Of a stretch of 40,771 nucleotides of DNA, positions 17,429 through 27,850 are shown one piece after another; the stretch's first letter is position 1, and the number at the start of each line of letters is the position of its first letter. The position numbers and the translations under genes were made by a program. The notes under the pieces are model-generated. The model was not told where the DNA came from. It saw nothing but the letters and a program-made list of their open reading frames with translations, and did not search any database. This stretch comes from Bacteroidales bacterium. GTDB taxonomy: Bacteria > Bacteroidota > Bacteroidia > Bacteroidales > VadinHA17. The stretch spans positions 1 through 40,771 of the forward strand of contig JALOMO010000014.1 in assembly GCA_025455395.1 (NCBI GenBank). The letters are read 5' to 3'.

Positions 17429-18082
17429 GTGCAGATCTGGGCTGATGGATTCCTTTACAAACAGTTTGCTGCCGGGCTTGAGAATGAACTTAATCCGGGT
17501 TATGCCAGACTACTCCAGCCAGACGGATGGAGGGACATCTATATATGCAATACACTCACCTGGCAACCTGTCGGATGGTACCTTGCAGAAGGAGCGGTTG
17601 AATTTCATTATACACCTGATCCCCTGGGACCTGATATTTATGAAATACGTCCTTTTTTAGGACAGAAGTTTATCTTTAACAGGTTTATCAAAGCCATCCA
17701 TCTTGATAAACCCTACTTCTACGCCAGACTCGATCAGCGATTCCTGTGGTACCCTGAAGATGGAACACAGGACTCAAGGACAAGAATAAGGCCGCGGATC
17801 GGAGGACGATTCATCCTGAATGGCGACGCGCTTGACATAAAGACCCTCTACATCCCTTTCTTTCTCGAATATTTCATTGACCTTAACGGCCAGGCTACCG
17901 AACGGTTTGCGTACCGAAACAGGTTCATGGCCGGTATCGGGTATGTGATAAATACCAGATGGAGGGCTGAACTTGACTACTATGCAGGCAGATCAAGGAA
18001 CACTGCGGAAGAGAGTTTTATCAAGAGTGATAATACGATTCAGATACAGATAAAATATTACCTGCAATACCAGACACTTTAG
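17429..18082 (+). CDS. DUF2490-like outer-membrane protein (true start probably further upstream)
   Basis: DQRFLWYPEDGTQDSRTRIRPRIGGRF ... FAYRNRFMAGIGYVINTRWRAELDYYAGRSRN. The frame is open upstream and encodes a signal-peptide-like sequence. Confidence 0.6.
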   Translation: MQIWADGFLYKQFAAGLENELNPGYARLLQPDGWRDIYICNTLTWQPVGWYLAEGAVEFHYTPDPLGPDIYEIRPFLGQKFIFNRFIKAIHLDKPYFYARLDQRFLWYPEDGTQDSRTRIRPRIGGRFILNGDALDIKTLYIPFFLEYFIDLNGQATERFAYRNRFMAGIGYVINTRWRAELDYYAGRSRNTAEESFIKSDNTIQIQIKYYLQYQTL

Positions 18083-18207
18083 ACATGAGTAGACCGTACA
18101 CTAACTTTAGATGGAAGGATTTTTTATCCAAGCCTGCCATGCCTGAAGCAAGCAAAAAAAATGACTAATTTAGCACAGGTAATAAACCCTTTAGGTCAAG
18201 CTGTAAA

Positions 18208-19986
18208 ATGGCAATGAATTCATTGAAGGTATCATTTTTACTGGTTCTGATGTTCGCATCCGGGTATCAGGCACATGGTCAAATCAGGCTCGGCAGCTCA
18301 GAAAAAGAGATAAACTTCAGGCAGGCACCAGGGATGAACTCACAGGTGCTGAGTACAATAGGCAGCTCAAACCTGCTTGTAATACTGCCCCGCGAACCGC
18401 AGAACGGATTTGTGGAGGTATTCGACATCGAATCCAGCTCCTTTGGCTTTGTCTATGAATCACTGATAACAGTCACCGACACCCTGTATTTCCGGGAACA
18501 GCATTTTTCTGAAAGATCCGGAGAAGGCAGTGAGGGGGTGATCACCCTTGAACTGATCAATAACACCGGCCACTCACTCTTTTTATGGATAAACAGGAAT
18601 ATTTACACCCTTGATCCGCATGAGAAAAAAGAGCTTGTATTCACTGATGAGGAGATAACATACTTCTCTTCCGCCCCCGGCCTCTATCCTGTCTTTGGAA
18701 GGGAGATACTGAAAAAAGGCTCAACCTATAAATGGAATTTCCCCCTGATTACCATTGCCGGGAATGCCCTGACAAGAGATACTCTCAGGCTTGATATCAC
18801 ACCGGTGGAGAAAAAAATTGTAACCGATACGGTCTACGTCTTCTCAAGCCGCGTTGATACAATTGCATTACAGCCGGTAAAAACAGATACAAGTAAGGTT
18901 GCCAGGGATGTAAACCCCCTCGACCTTGCCCAGTCGAAATACAAGGTTCAGTTTCGGGGAAGCGTCAGGGTAAACGGCTACTATGACTTCACGGGAATGA
19001 ACAGCACTGAAGGCTTTATGCCCTACGAGATCCCGGTCGGAGAAGAAAATATTGAAGGCCTCTCAAGCGTATATGTCGGGGCCAGGCAGTCACGTCTCGG
19101 AATGGAAGGAACAGCCAGCACGAAGGTAGGTGCGATCAAGACATATATTGAGGTCGACTTTGCCAGCAAGAGTGAATCACTGTGGCGCCTCAGACATGCA
19201 TATGCCGAATGGAATTTTTTCAAACTCGGATACAGTTGGAGTACATTCATGGACAACGCTTCTTTGCCCACAACGGTAGATTTCGAAGGGCCAAACAGCA
19301 GTCTGAGCAAAAGACACGGGATAATAAGATATGAAAGAAAATACGGCAGAAACAGTATAGCAGGAATATCCTTTGAATCACCAACTTCTGATTATTACAA
19401 CCCGGCTGATTCTCTCATCCCTGATAAAAACAAACAGGGCAACTTTGATATTGCAGGACGTTATAAGTATTTCCGGGGTCAAAGTCATTTCCAGGTTGCA
19501 GGCATATTCAGAAGAATTGAATATCTGGATCAGACAAAAATGGATATACTTTATGGCTGGGGGATACTGCTGAGCACAAACATCAGTCTGACAAGCAAAA
19601 GCACAATCTCAGGCCAGTATTCGTTTGGAAGCGGTATTGCCAATTACTATGTGGGGTTCGTCGGCAGACAACTCGACGCTGTTTATGACCAGGGCTCTGA
19701 AACAATGAGACTAAAAACAATCAGGGGAGGTTTTATAACCTATTCCTTCATCTTTAACCCCTCCTGGAGATTTTCTTTCACCGGAGGCACCTCCACCATC
19801 ATGGGCTATGAATTTGAGTCAGATGATACTTTTAAGTCAAGCAAGTATTTTGCATCAAACATCTTTTACAACCCTATTGAGACAATCAGGCTGGGCATTG
19901 AGCTTACAACCGGCTCGCGGACCAACATAGACGAACAAACCGGCCGGTCAACAAGAATCTCCCTGCTGGCAAGCTTTGACTTCTAA
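18208..19986 (+). CDS. SH3-like N-terminal domain fused to DcaP-like porin
   Basis: SSEKEINFRQAPGMNSQVLSTIGSSNLLVILPREPQNGFVEVFDIESSSFGFVYESLI (SH3b-like), then ARQSRLGMEGTAS...LWRLRHAYAEWNFFKLGYSWSTFMD barrel as in 9021-10205. Confidence 0.7.
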   Translation: MAMNSLKVSFLLVLMFASGYQAHGQIRLGSSEKEINFRQAPGMNSQVLSTIGSSNLLVILPREPQNGFVEVFDIESSSFGFVYESLITVTDTLYFREQHFSERSGEGSEGVITLELINNTGHSLFLWINRNIYTLDPHEKKELVFTDEEITYFSSAPGLYPVFGREILKKGSTYKWNFPLITIAGNALTRDTLRLDITPVEKKIVTDTVYVFSSRVDTIALQPVKTDTSKVARDVNPLDLAQSKYKVQFRGSVRVNGYYDFTGMNSTEGFMPYEIPVGEENIEGLSSVYVGARQSRLGMEGTASTKVGAIKTYIEVDFASKSESLWRLRHAYAEWNFFKLGYSWSTFMDNASLPTTVDFEGPNSSLSKRHGIIRYERKYGRNSIAGISFESPTSDYYNPADSLIPDKNKQGNFDIAGRYKYFRGQSHFQVAGIFRRIEYLDQTKMDILYGWGILLSTNISLTSKSTISGQYSFGSGIANYYVGFVGRQLDAVYDQGSETMRLKTIRGGFITYSFIFNPSWRFSFTGGTSTIMGYEFESDDTFKSSKYFASNIFYNPIETIRLGIELTTGSRTNIDEQTGRSTRISLLASFDF

Positions 19987-20042
19987 AGTATCTCTTCTTA
20001 CGATCAGTTTTTTAAAGCAAAATTCAATACAAGCTAATTTTA

Positions 20043-21116
20043 ATGAAAGCGACACAACTTCTCCACAACATGCGTCAGAGTATCTGGCTCGACAATATTA
20101 CCCGTGATCATCTTGATAACGGAACAATCACAAAATATATCAGCGAGCTTTCGGTGACAGGGCTTACCTCCAATCCGACCATATTTGAAAAGGCTATAAA
20201 AGAGAGCAGGGCCTACGAGAACAATATCACTTCAGGGCTGAAAAACGGGAAATCAGCTGAGGATGTATTCTTTGACCTGGCGCTTGAGGACCTGATCAGG
20301 GCAGCTGATCTCTTCCTCCCGGTCTATGAGAAGACTAATACCATTGATGGATGGGTCTCTCTTGAAGTATCACCACTTCTTGCCTATGATACTCAAAGCA
20401 CACTCAAAGCAGCCAGGGATCTTTACACCCGTGCTGGCCGGCCCAACCTCTTCATAAAAATACCAGGCACCAGGGAGGGTCTTCCGGCCGTTGAGGAGGC
20501 AATATTTTCAGGGGTGCCTGTAAATGTAACCCTCCTGTTCTCACGTGAGCACTATCTTGCTGCAGCCGAAGCCTGGCTGAGAGGCATTGAACGTCGCCTC
20601 GACGCAGGCCTTGATCCAAATGTAGGCTCTGTGGCATCACTGTTCGTCAGCCGCTGGGACGGAGCCGTAACTGACAGGGTTACAGCAGACCTTAAGAACC
20701 GGCTTGGTATCGCAATGGCTAAACGTACCTATAAGGCTTCCGTTGAACTGATGAATTCTCCGCGATGGAAAAGAATAATCAAAGCCGGAGTCAACCCGCA
20801 ACGACTCCTCTTTGCAAGTACCGGGACAAAAGATCCCATGGCTTCCGATATACTGTATGTCAACGCCCTGCCCGCGGCTGATACAGTGAACACTATGCCT
20901 GAGGCAACCCTTCTGGCTCTCAGCAGATATGATAAAATCGGCCCGGTATTGTCAACCGATGGAGGTGACTGTGAAGAGGTGCTCTCAGAGTTTGTGAGAG
21001 CAGGCATTGACCTTGAAGCCCTGGCTGCGAGGCTTCAGGAGGATGGGGCAAAGGCATTCGTCAGGTCATGGAATGAACTGCTGGCCGTTATCGATTCAAA
21101 AAGCAAAACACTTTAG
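20043..21116 (+). CDS. tal: Transaldolase
   Basis: [60 protein letters not shown] motifs. Confidence 0.93.
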   Translation: MKATQLLHNMRQSIWLDNITRDHLDNGTITKYISELSVTGLTSNPTIFEKAIKESRAYENNITSGLKNGKSAEDVFFDLALEDLIRAADLFLPVYEKTNTIDGWVSLEVSPLLAYDTQSTLKAARDLYTRAGRPNLFIKIPGTREGLPAVEEAIFSGVPVNVTLLFSREHYLAAAEAWLRGIERRLDAGLDPNVGSVASLFVSRWDGAVTDRVTADLKNRLGIAMAKRTYKASVELMNSPRWKRIIKAGVNPQRLLFASTGTKDPMASDILYVNALPAADTVNTMPEATLLALSRYDKIGPVLSTDGGDCEEVLSEFVRAGIDLEALAARLQEDGAKAFVRSWNELLAVIDSKSKTL

Positions 21117-21129
21117 CAATAATTGCCCT

Positions 21130-22764
21130 ATGACATCAAATCATAAACCACTAACAGAGCTTAATGCCTGGAAGGATCTTGTTGTACACCACGGGAACGG
21201 TATTCCGAAGATCAGTGAGCTCTTTGCCACTGATCCTCAAAGGGGCGAGAAAATGACAGTGGAGGCTGCGGGTATCTTCCTTGATTATTCTAAAAACAGG
21301 ATCACGGAAGAAACCTTAAAGCTCCTCTTCCGCCTTGCTGATGAGTCAAATCTCAGAGCCCGCATCGAAGCAATGTTCAGTGGTGAAAAGATCAATATCA
21401 CTGAGAACCGCGCCGTCCTGCATGTGGCTTTACGTGCGCCGGAGGAAGAATTAATCTTTGTGGATGGCGAAAATGTGGTGCCAAAAGTGCATGAGGTTCT
21501 TGCCAGGATGAAAGTATTTGCTGAAAAGGTCAGTAGCGGATCCTGGAAAGGATATACCGGCAAACCGATCAGAAACATTGTCAATATCGGGATAGGAGGT
21601 TCAGACCTTGGCCCGGTTATGGCTTACGAGGCACTGAAGCATTACAGTGACCGCAACCTCACCTTCAGGTTCGTCTCAAACGTTGACGGAACAGACTTTG
21701 CTGAAGCCGTAATTGATCTTGATGGTGAAGAGACTCTCTTCATAGTGTCATCAAAGACATTCACCACCATTGAGACCATGACCAATGCACTCACTGCCCG
21801 GGAATGGCTTTTAAAGTCATTCCGTGGTGATGTGAAAGCGGTAGCCAGACATTTTGTTGCTGTCTCGACCAATGGTGCCGAGGTGTCGAAATTCGGTATC
21901 GACACAGACAATATGTTCGGATTCTGGGACTGGGTAGGCGGAAGATATTCAATGGATTCTGCAATCGGTTTGGCGACCATGATCGCCATCGGCCCTGATA
22001 ACTTCATGGACATGCTGAAAGGATTTCATTCAATGGATGTTCATTTCCGCACGGCACCGTTTGCGTCAAACCTGCCGGTAATAATGGGTCTTCTTGGATT
22101 ATGGTACACTGACTTTTTCGGTGCAGAGACAATCGCTGTCCTGCCCTATGAGCAGTACCTCAAACGGTTCCCTGCGTACCTTCAGCAGCTTACGATGGAA
22201 TCGAACGGAAAGCATGTGACGCTCAACGGGACAGAGGTAGATTATCATACCAGCCCTGTATACTGGGGAGAACCGGGCACCAACGGGCAGCACTCATTCT
22301 ACCAGCTCATCCACCAGGGGACAAGGCTGATACCGTGTGACTTCATTGCCTTTGCCGAGCCCCTGAATCAGATCGGTAGACATCATGACATTCTGATTGC
22401 AAATGTATTCGCCCAGGCAGAGGCCCTCGCCTTCGGCAAGACTATTGAACAGGTCAGGGACGAAGGTGTTCCTGAGTGGCTCGCCCCTCATAAGGTGTTT
22501 GAGGGCAACCGCCCCTCGAATATGATCCTTGCCAGGAAGCTCACTCCGGAGACACTGGGCAAGCTCGTTGCCCTTTATGAACACTATGTCTTCACCCAGG
22601 GGGTGGTCTGGAACATTGGTTCCTTCGACCAGTGGGGAGTGGAACTTGGGAAGGTACTGGCCCAGCGTATCATTCCCGAGCTTGAGAGTGTAACGGAACA
22701 CAAGCTGACTCATGACAGCTCCACAAACAACCTGATCAGGCGCTACAGGGCCATGAAGGTGTGA
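21130..22764 (+). CDS. pgi: Glucose-6-phosphate isomerase
   Basis: [57 protein letters not shown]. Start [11 protein letters not shown] at 21130; the track's start (21007) overlaps tal. Confidence 0.95.
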   Translation: MTSNHKPLTELNAWKDLVVHHGNGIPKISELFATDPQRGEKMTVEAAGIFLDYSKNRITEETLKLLFRLADESNLRARIEAMFSGEKINITENRAVLHVALRAPEEELIFVDGENVVPKVHEVLARMKVFAEKVSSGSWKGYTGKPIRNIVNIGIGGSDLGPVMAYEALKHYSDRNLTFRFVSNVDGTDFAEAVIDLDGEETLFIVSSKTFTTIETMTNALTAREWLLKSFRGDVKAVARHFVAVSTNGAEVSKFGIDTDNMFGFWDWVGGRYSMDSAIGLATMIAIGPDNFMDMLKGFHSMDVHFRTAPFASNLPVIMGLLGLWYTDFFGAETIAVLPYEQYLKRFPAYLQQLTMESNGKHVTLNGTEVDYHTSPVYWGEPGTNGQHSFYQLIHQGTRLIPCDFIAFAEPLNQIGRHHDILIANVFAQAEALAFGKTIEQVRDEGVPEWLAPHKVFEGNRPSNMILARKLTPETLGKLVALYEHYVFTQGVVWNIGSFDQWGVELGKVLAQRIIPELESVTEHKLTHDSSTNNLIRRYRAMKV

Positions 22765-22767
22765 CAC

Positions 22768-24171
22768 TCAGCCCTGCATTCCTCCCCTTTTCCGGAACAG
22801 GAAATAAACCGGAATGCCTGCCAGTATCAGTGAGAGGCCAATGAAGGCCTCACGCGGACGGGTGACAATGGTATTAAAGAAGAGTCCTACGCAGAAGAGA
22901 ACAAAGATGGCCGGGACAATCGGATAACCCCAGACCTTGTAAGGCCGGTGGGCATCAGGCATCGTGCGGCGCAGTATAAACACACCCATGGCTGTGGCCC
23001 CGTAGAATATATAAACTGAAAAGATAAGCATATCAGTCAGCTGGTCGAAGGTGCCCGACAGCACCAGTACCGATGCCCATATACCCTGCCAGAGCAATGA
23101 GTTGCCCGGCACATTGTGTCTGTTGAGCTTACCCAGCCCTTTGAAAAACATACCGTCATTGGCCATGGCATAATAGGGTCGTGCTCCGGTAAGTATGCTG
23201 GCATTAGTGCATCCAAGCGTTGAGATCAGGATAAGGACTGAAATGAAAAGTACCCCTTGCGTGCCCCAGATACCCCTTATTGCCTCTGTGGCTGCAATCT
23301 GGTTGCCGGCGGTATTTATTGCCTCCAGCTCCGGGATGGTAAGAAGTTTGAGAAAGGTGTAATTGACTGCTACGTAGACAATTATGATAATTATAACACC
23401 TGTCGTTATCCCAATGGGTATGTTCCTTCTTGCATCTTTTACCTCTCCTCCAATAAATCCTACTGATACCCACCCCTGGTAAGCCCAGAATGCTGCAAGC
23501 ATCGCTGTGTAAAATGACGAGAGGGTAACCGCACTGCTTCCCGGCGCTGCCATCCAGGCATGACTGACACCCTTTTCATCAGGAGCAGCCAGTCCGGCGA
23601 TCACAATTATAAGCAGTCCGGCTCCGACAAGTATAAGCACTACCTTGTTGACCCAAGCTCCGCTCTTCAGCCCCGACATGTTCAGAAAGGTCAGGAAGAG
23701 AATGAGCAGGATAGTTGTTAATTTAATGCCGAAATCCTGGAAGGGATAAAATATCCCACCGATATTAAAGTCAGAGAAAGAGGTGAGCATATCGGGGATT
23801 GGAATGATGCTGTTGAGTGACTGAGTAAACACATATGCAACTCCTGAGACTGCAGCTGTCTGGATCACGGTGAAGAGTGACCATCCGTAAAGGAATGAGA
23901 AGAAACGGCCATAAATCTTCCTGAGGTAAATGAATTCGCCGCCGGTATCAGCAAGCAGGCCTGCTACCTCGGCATTGCTGAGAGCTCCGAAGAGGGTTAT
24001 AATACCCGCAGCGAGCCATACTGCAAGGATCCAGGCAGAGGAGTGGAGCTCACCGGCCATAGGTGCGATCTTCTTAAAGACACCCGAGCCGACGATGTTT
24101 GCAATAACAATGATAATGACATAGGTCAGCCCAAGCGTTCTGACCATGCTTCTCTGATTACCCATTGGCAA
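22768..24171 (-). CDS. APC superfamily amino-acid permease
   Basis: About 12 TM segments; VIIVIANIVGSGVFKKIAPMAG and FWAYQGWVSVGFIGGEVKDARRNIPIGI motifs. Confidence 0.88.
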   Translation of the reverse strand: MPMGNQRSMVRTLGLTYVIIIVIANIVGSGVFKKIAPMAGELHSSAWILAVWLAAGIITLFGALSNAEVAGLLADTGGEFIYLRKIYGRFFSFLYGWSLFTVIQTAAVSGVAYVFTQSLNSIIPIPDMLTSFSDFNIGGIFYPFQDFGIKLTTILLILFLTFLNMSGLKSGAWVNKVVLILVGAGLLIIVIAGLAAPDEKGVSHAWMAAPGSSAVTLSSFYTAMLAAFWAYQGWVSVGFIGGEVKDARRNIPIGITTGVIIIIIVYVAVNYTFLKLLTIPELEAINTAGNQIAATEAIRGIWGTQGVLFISVLILISTLGCTNASILTGARPYYAMANDGMFFKGLGKLNRHNVPGNSLLWQGIWASVLVLSGTFDQLTDMLIFSVYIFYGATAMGVFILRRTMPDAHRPYKVWGYPIVPAIFVLFCVGLFFNTIVTRPREAFIGLSLILAGIPVYFLFRKRGGMQG

Positions 24172-24249
24172 GCCTTAATCATTAAATGAAGATGCTAAAA
24201 TAAGAAATTAGTTTGGAGAGGGGAATAATTGGTTGTCGGTTATCAGGGC

Positions 24250-24284
24250 ACAAGGTACAAGGTTCAGGGTACAGGGTGTAAGGA
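24250..24284. repeat. Heptamer tandem repeat (acaaggt acaaggt tcagggt acagggt gtaagga)
   Basis: Five consecutive related 7-mers. Confidence 0.6.
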
Positions 24285-24302
24285 ATTATATTACATGATG
24301 AT

Positions 24303-24398
24303 TTCCCCTCCTGAGTCAGGAGGGGTACGGTCCGGCGACTGACGGACCGGGGGGTGGTCTGTCGATCTATCAGACCGGGGGGTGGTCTGACCTTCAGG
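24303..24398. repeat. Hairpin-rich intergenic element, same architecture as 15798-16007
   Basis: cccctcctgagtcaggagggg, then gtac-ggtccg...cggacc-ggggggtggtctg; ggggggtggtctg repeated at 24350 and 24377. Confidence 0.65.
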
Positions 24399-24510
24399 CA
24401 TCATATACCATTGAAAGCTTAGAAATAAATTATCAACCCTTTCCTATTGACAAAAGAATTGGAAATCAGTAATTTTATAATTCACTTATTATGAGTTATC
24501 AAAATCTGCC

Positions 24511-25122
24511 ATGGCATTTAAAGAAGAAATTATCAGGTTATGTGCACCAGACGGGAAGCAACTCTACGAAAGGTTGTACAGCATTGCCAAAACCTATAAA
24601 CTGCAGCCAGGCCGAAGTGACAGAACAGACATCTGGAGAGCGGTGCTTTCATTTGCCAGGCAAAAAGATTATGGTGCCGGAGGAGCCCATCCCTCACACA
24701 TGATAATCCACAACCGGTGGAACTGTGAATCACTATCATATCTGATTGTTTTCTTAACAGGATATGTCAGAAATATTTATCTTCCTCCGTTACAGCATAC
24801 AGGCGGATGGAGCGAGGCAACCGGCAGACGCATAAGCATAGCAGGGCTTGATCCTAACATGAAATCAATCTCCCCCCCTAATGTCAGTCTTGATGGGAAA
24901 CCGGAAAGGTACAGCTTCGCCGCCCATATGTGGGCTAAGATTGATAACATTGAGCTCGATGCAGTCACAGGTTTGTTTGGGGCTCTGGTCAGATCATCAT
25001 GGCCGATAATTGTACCGAAGAACAACCAAATAGATTCCCTTGGCCTTATTAGCTACCAGCTTGTTAAAAGAAAGCAGAGAGAAAACGGGATTATTGACTT
25101 TGATCTCGTTGAGATGCTTTAG
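24511..25122 (+). CDS. Uncharacterised protein upstream of tssG; possible transglutaminase/papain-like cysteine-enzyme fold
   Basis: Intact 203-aa ORF, co-directional with tssG-K-E-F; candidate Cys in NRWNCESLSYLIVFLTGYVRN and His/Asp in YSFAAHMWAKIDNIELDAVTG. Fold is inference only. Confidence 0.6.
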   Translation: MAFKEEIIRLCAPDGKQLYERLYSIAKTYKLQPGRSDRTDIWRAVLSFARQKDYGAGGAHPSHMIIHNRWNCESLSYLIVFLTGYVRNIYLPPLQHTGGWSEATGRRISIAGLDPNMKSISPPNVSLDGKPERYSFAAHMWAKIDNIELDAVTGLFGALVRSSWPIIVPKNNQIDSLGLISYQLVKRKQRENGIIDFDLVEML

Positions 25123-25191
25123 TATTATAAATACCTCGCCCCTGATAAAAAGGAATTTGCATCACAACAGACTACATCTCACAATTAATTA

Positions 25192-25199
25192 TATTTGTA
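25192..25199 (+). promoter_or_regulatory. Candidate -7 box TATATTTG upstream of tssG
   Basis: TAnnTTTG 21 nt before ATG at 25221; no well-spaced -33 box. Confidence 0.4.
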
Positions 25200-25220
25200 G
25201 GAAGAGCCATCAATTTCATA

Positions 25221-26168
25221 ATGAAAGATCTGGACTATCTGATAAAACTGATAAACAGTTACCCGTCTGATATCAAAGCAGAGGTTCTGATGGCTGACCT
25301 GATACTGGAGGGATTTACCGATTCTGACTTCCTGGTTTTCTTTGATAGTCTTTTTAAACGCGGATACAGTAAAGATATTCTCAGAGCCGATAAGAGTGTG
25401 ATCAATGATGTGCAGGAGACTATGGCCATTTATCTCTCAAGGGACGGTATGTATGACCTGCTGCCTGAAGGATTATTCCATTCATCACCAGAATCAGCAC
25501 TTATCTCGGGAAATGGAATGGCTTCCGATTCCAGGAAAGAATCGAAAACCGAGAAGGAAACCAGAAGATTCTTTCAACCCTTTGAGAATGAATTTTTTTA
25601 CCAGCGGGTTCAGCTTGAACTTAAGGAAAGATCCATTCTCGAAAAACTTAATGATTACAGCCTCGATGATTTCTTCCTCGATTTCTGGAAAATAGACAGG
25701 TCGTTGCCAAATAAGCTGATAACAAAACTCAGCGCCATGCTTCCTTTTGTAAAGGAAATAGCAGGTGATTTTGAGATGACAGCCAGCTGCCTCGGGGCGA
25801 TCCTTGGAGAGGAGGTGACATATACTCTTCATCATACGACGGCCCACAAGAGAGCAAACAGATCTTCTGACCCGGAAATCGACTATTCACTCGGTAAGGC
25901 AGAACTGGGAAGAAACTTTATTACCGAAGGACTCTCCTTTGAATCATGCAAAGTAATACGGTTTGTAATTGGTCCTCTGAAACATACCGGGATCGAACCT
26001 TATCTGGAAAACGGGGAGATAACACAATTCATCGGCTGTTTCTGCAGTTTTTTCCTACCACTGGAGATGGATTATGAAATTGACGTTAATATGCAGAAAG
26101 AGATGCAGTCATTTGTGCTTGACAATGATAAAGCTCAATCAGTAATTGGTTACAGCACTATAATTTAG
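25221..26168 (+). CDS. tssG: T6SS baseplate component TssG (Bacteroidota type)
   Basis: FFQPFENEFFYQRVQLELKERSIL ... FILGPL-like RFVIGPLKHTGIEPYLENG; position beside tssK/E/F. Confidence 0.7.
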   Translation: MKDLDYLIKLINSYPSDIKAEVLMADLILEGFTDSDFLVFFDSLFKRGYSKDILRADKSVINDVQETMAIYLSRDGMYDLLPEGLFHSSPESALISGNGMASDSRKESKTEKETRRFFQPFENEFFYQRVQLELKERSILEKLNDYSLDDFFLDFWKIDRSLPNKLITKLSAMLPFVKEIAGDFEMTASCLGAILGEEVTYTLHHTTAHKRANRSSDPEIDYSLGKAELGRNFITEGLSFESCKVIRFVIGPLKHTGIEPYLENGEITQFIGCFCSFFLPLEMDYEIDVNMQKEMQSFVLDNDKAQSVIGYSTII

Positions 26169-26245
26169 AACTTACCCTGATTCAGAGAAAAAAAAGTAAA
26201 CAACAGATAGAGGCCTGAAAGATCAGAAACAAGAAATCAAAGACT

Positions 26246-27388
26246 ATGGCTAAAAAAAATAAACATTACTTTGTTAACTGGATTGATGGAATGAAGATCA
26301 ACAAAAATCATTTCATCACCATGGAAGATGCATTGATTTATCAGCAGTATCTTGCCGCCAGACTTCAGATCAATCCCTATAACTTTGGTATCCTTCCGCA
26401 GGAGAATGGTGAAAAATCACTTGAAATTGCCTGCGAAACTGGTCCTGAACATCATGTCAATCTGAAATTGAGACGGTGTCTGGCGATTACATCTGGAGGA
26501 TTATTAATTGATTTTGACAGTGAACTGACGGATTCCTCAGAGATAGAAATCAGTTTAAGCGGTTCAGAATTACAGACCTCTGACCGCACCTCAGGCCAGT
26601 TCTATATAGTGCTCAAGATCAATCCTTACAACCGTGTTCCTGTAGGTCATGCTGACCCGGCAGAAAACCCCCCGAGACATCCGTATGCCATCCCCGAATA
26701 CTCCTTGTTTGTTGTACCTGTCGAGCAAATGAATAAGTCCGGCTTCGGTGATTTTTTTCTTGTGATAGGCAAACTGTCCGTTAAAGACAATGTGCCAGAA
26801 TTTGATAAGGATTATGTACCTCCATGCTCAAGAGTATCAAGCGATGAGAGGTTGTTGGCTCTTGAAGCAAGGCTGCTTGAGATGTTCAGTAAAATTGAGC
26901 TTGATATACTGGTTATTATCCGTAAGATACATGCCAAGGAACAAAAGACCCCCCTTGCCGGATCAGTATTGTTTCTTGCGGAAAAGATAGCTGCCCTGCA
27001 CGGATTGCAGATGACAAGGCAACGCCTGTTCATGAAACACTCTCCCCCTGTATCACTGTTTGAAGCCGTTTCCCAGTTCGCAAGAGGTTTAAGGAATACT
27101 ATAAATACAGAGACCCCTGAACGAAAAGAAGAGATGATCAACTATTTTTCAGATTGGTGCAGCATGAAACAAGGGGATCTGGATAAGCTTATAGTTGATG
27201 CTGCCAACTACAGTTACAATCACTACGAAATAGGGATAATATTATCAAAACTCATGACATTTATCGAGATAATGGCTGAGCTGTTCGGTACCTTAAGTCA
27301 ACTTGACTACATTGGCAAACGTCGTGATACACAGATATACATCAAGGAAGAAGGAAAGCCGAAGAAGAGTTTCCTGGCAGATGATTAA
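26246..27388 (+). CDS. tssK: T6SS baseplate component TssK
   Basis: VNWIDGMKINKNHFITMEDALIYQQYLAARLQINPYNFGILP N-term. Confidence 0.8.
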   Translation: MAKKNKHYFVNWIDGMKINKNHFITMEDALIYQQYLAARLQINPYNFGILPQENGEKSLEIACETGPEHHVNLKLRRCLAITSGGLLIDFDSELTDSSEIEISLSGSELQTSDRTSGQFYIVLKINPYNRVPVGHADPAENPPRHPYAIPEYSLFVVPVEQMNKSGFGDFFLVIGKLSVKDNVPEFDKDYVPPCSRVSSDERLLALEARLLEMFSKIELDILVIIRKIHAKEQKTPLAGSVLFLAEKIAALHGLQMTRQRLFMKHSPPVSLFEAVSQFARGLRNTINTETPERKEEMINYFSDWCSMKQGDLDKLIVDAANYSYNHYEIGIILSKLMTFIEIMAELFGTLSQLDYIGKRRDTQIYIKEEGKPKKSFLADD

Positions 27389-27411
27389 GCTCCTGACAAA
27401 TAAGTACTACA

Positions 27412-27840
27412 ATGGCAAATGATTACCTGCAAATACCACTTCAGTTAGGGCTTGTTACCAGGCAAAAGCAGCTTAAACGTTGTTCTTTGAGTGATTCCGT
27501 GGCCGGGATGATACACCTGATCGCTGTCACTCACTTTGGCGAAAATAAGCAGGATGAGTCTTTTGGGAATGAACTCTGGGAATTTGATTTTGAAACGATA
27601 GATAACGCACAGGCATTCAAGGAAAGGCTCGCGGGATCACTCGGGAATGCCATTGTGAAACATGAAAAAAGACTTGGTTCCGTTAAGGTAAGTGTCGGAT
27701 TCGATCAGGTTGTAACCACCGTCTATAAAAGAAGAGTAAGGCAGAGAATACAGATAACTGTTCAGGGTACCTTGCGTAAAACGAATGAGTCATTCATTCA
27801 CAATGAAGTATTTTATATGGGACCTTTATCATACTATTAA
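27412..27840 (+). CDS. tssE: T6SS TssE (gp25-like) baseplate component
   Basis: DYLQIPLQLG...SLSDSVAGMIHLIAVTHFGENKQDESFGNELWEFDFE; gp25-like. Confidence 0.8.
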   Translation: MANDYLQIPLQLGLVTRQKQLKRCSLSDSVAGMIHLIAVTHFGENKQDESFGNELWEFDFETIDNAQAFKERLAGSLGNAIVKHEKRLGSVKVSVGFDQVVTTVYKRRVRQRIQITVQGTLRKTNESFIHNEVFYMGPLSYY

Positions 27841-27850
27841 CAGAAAGTGA

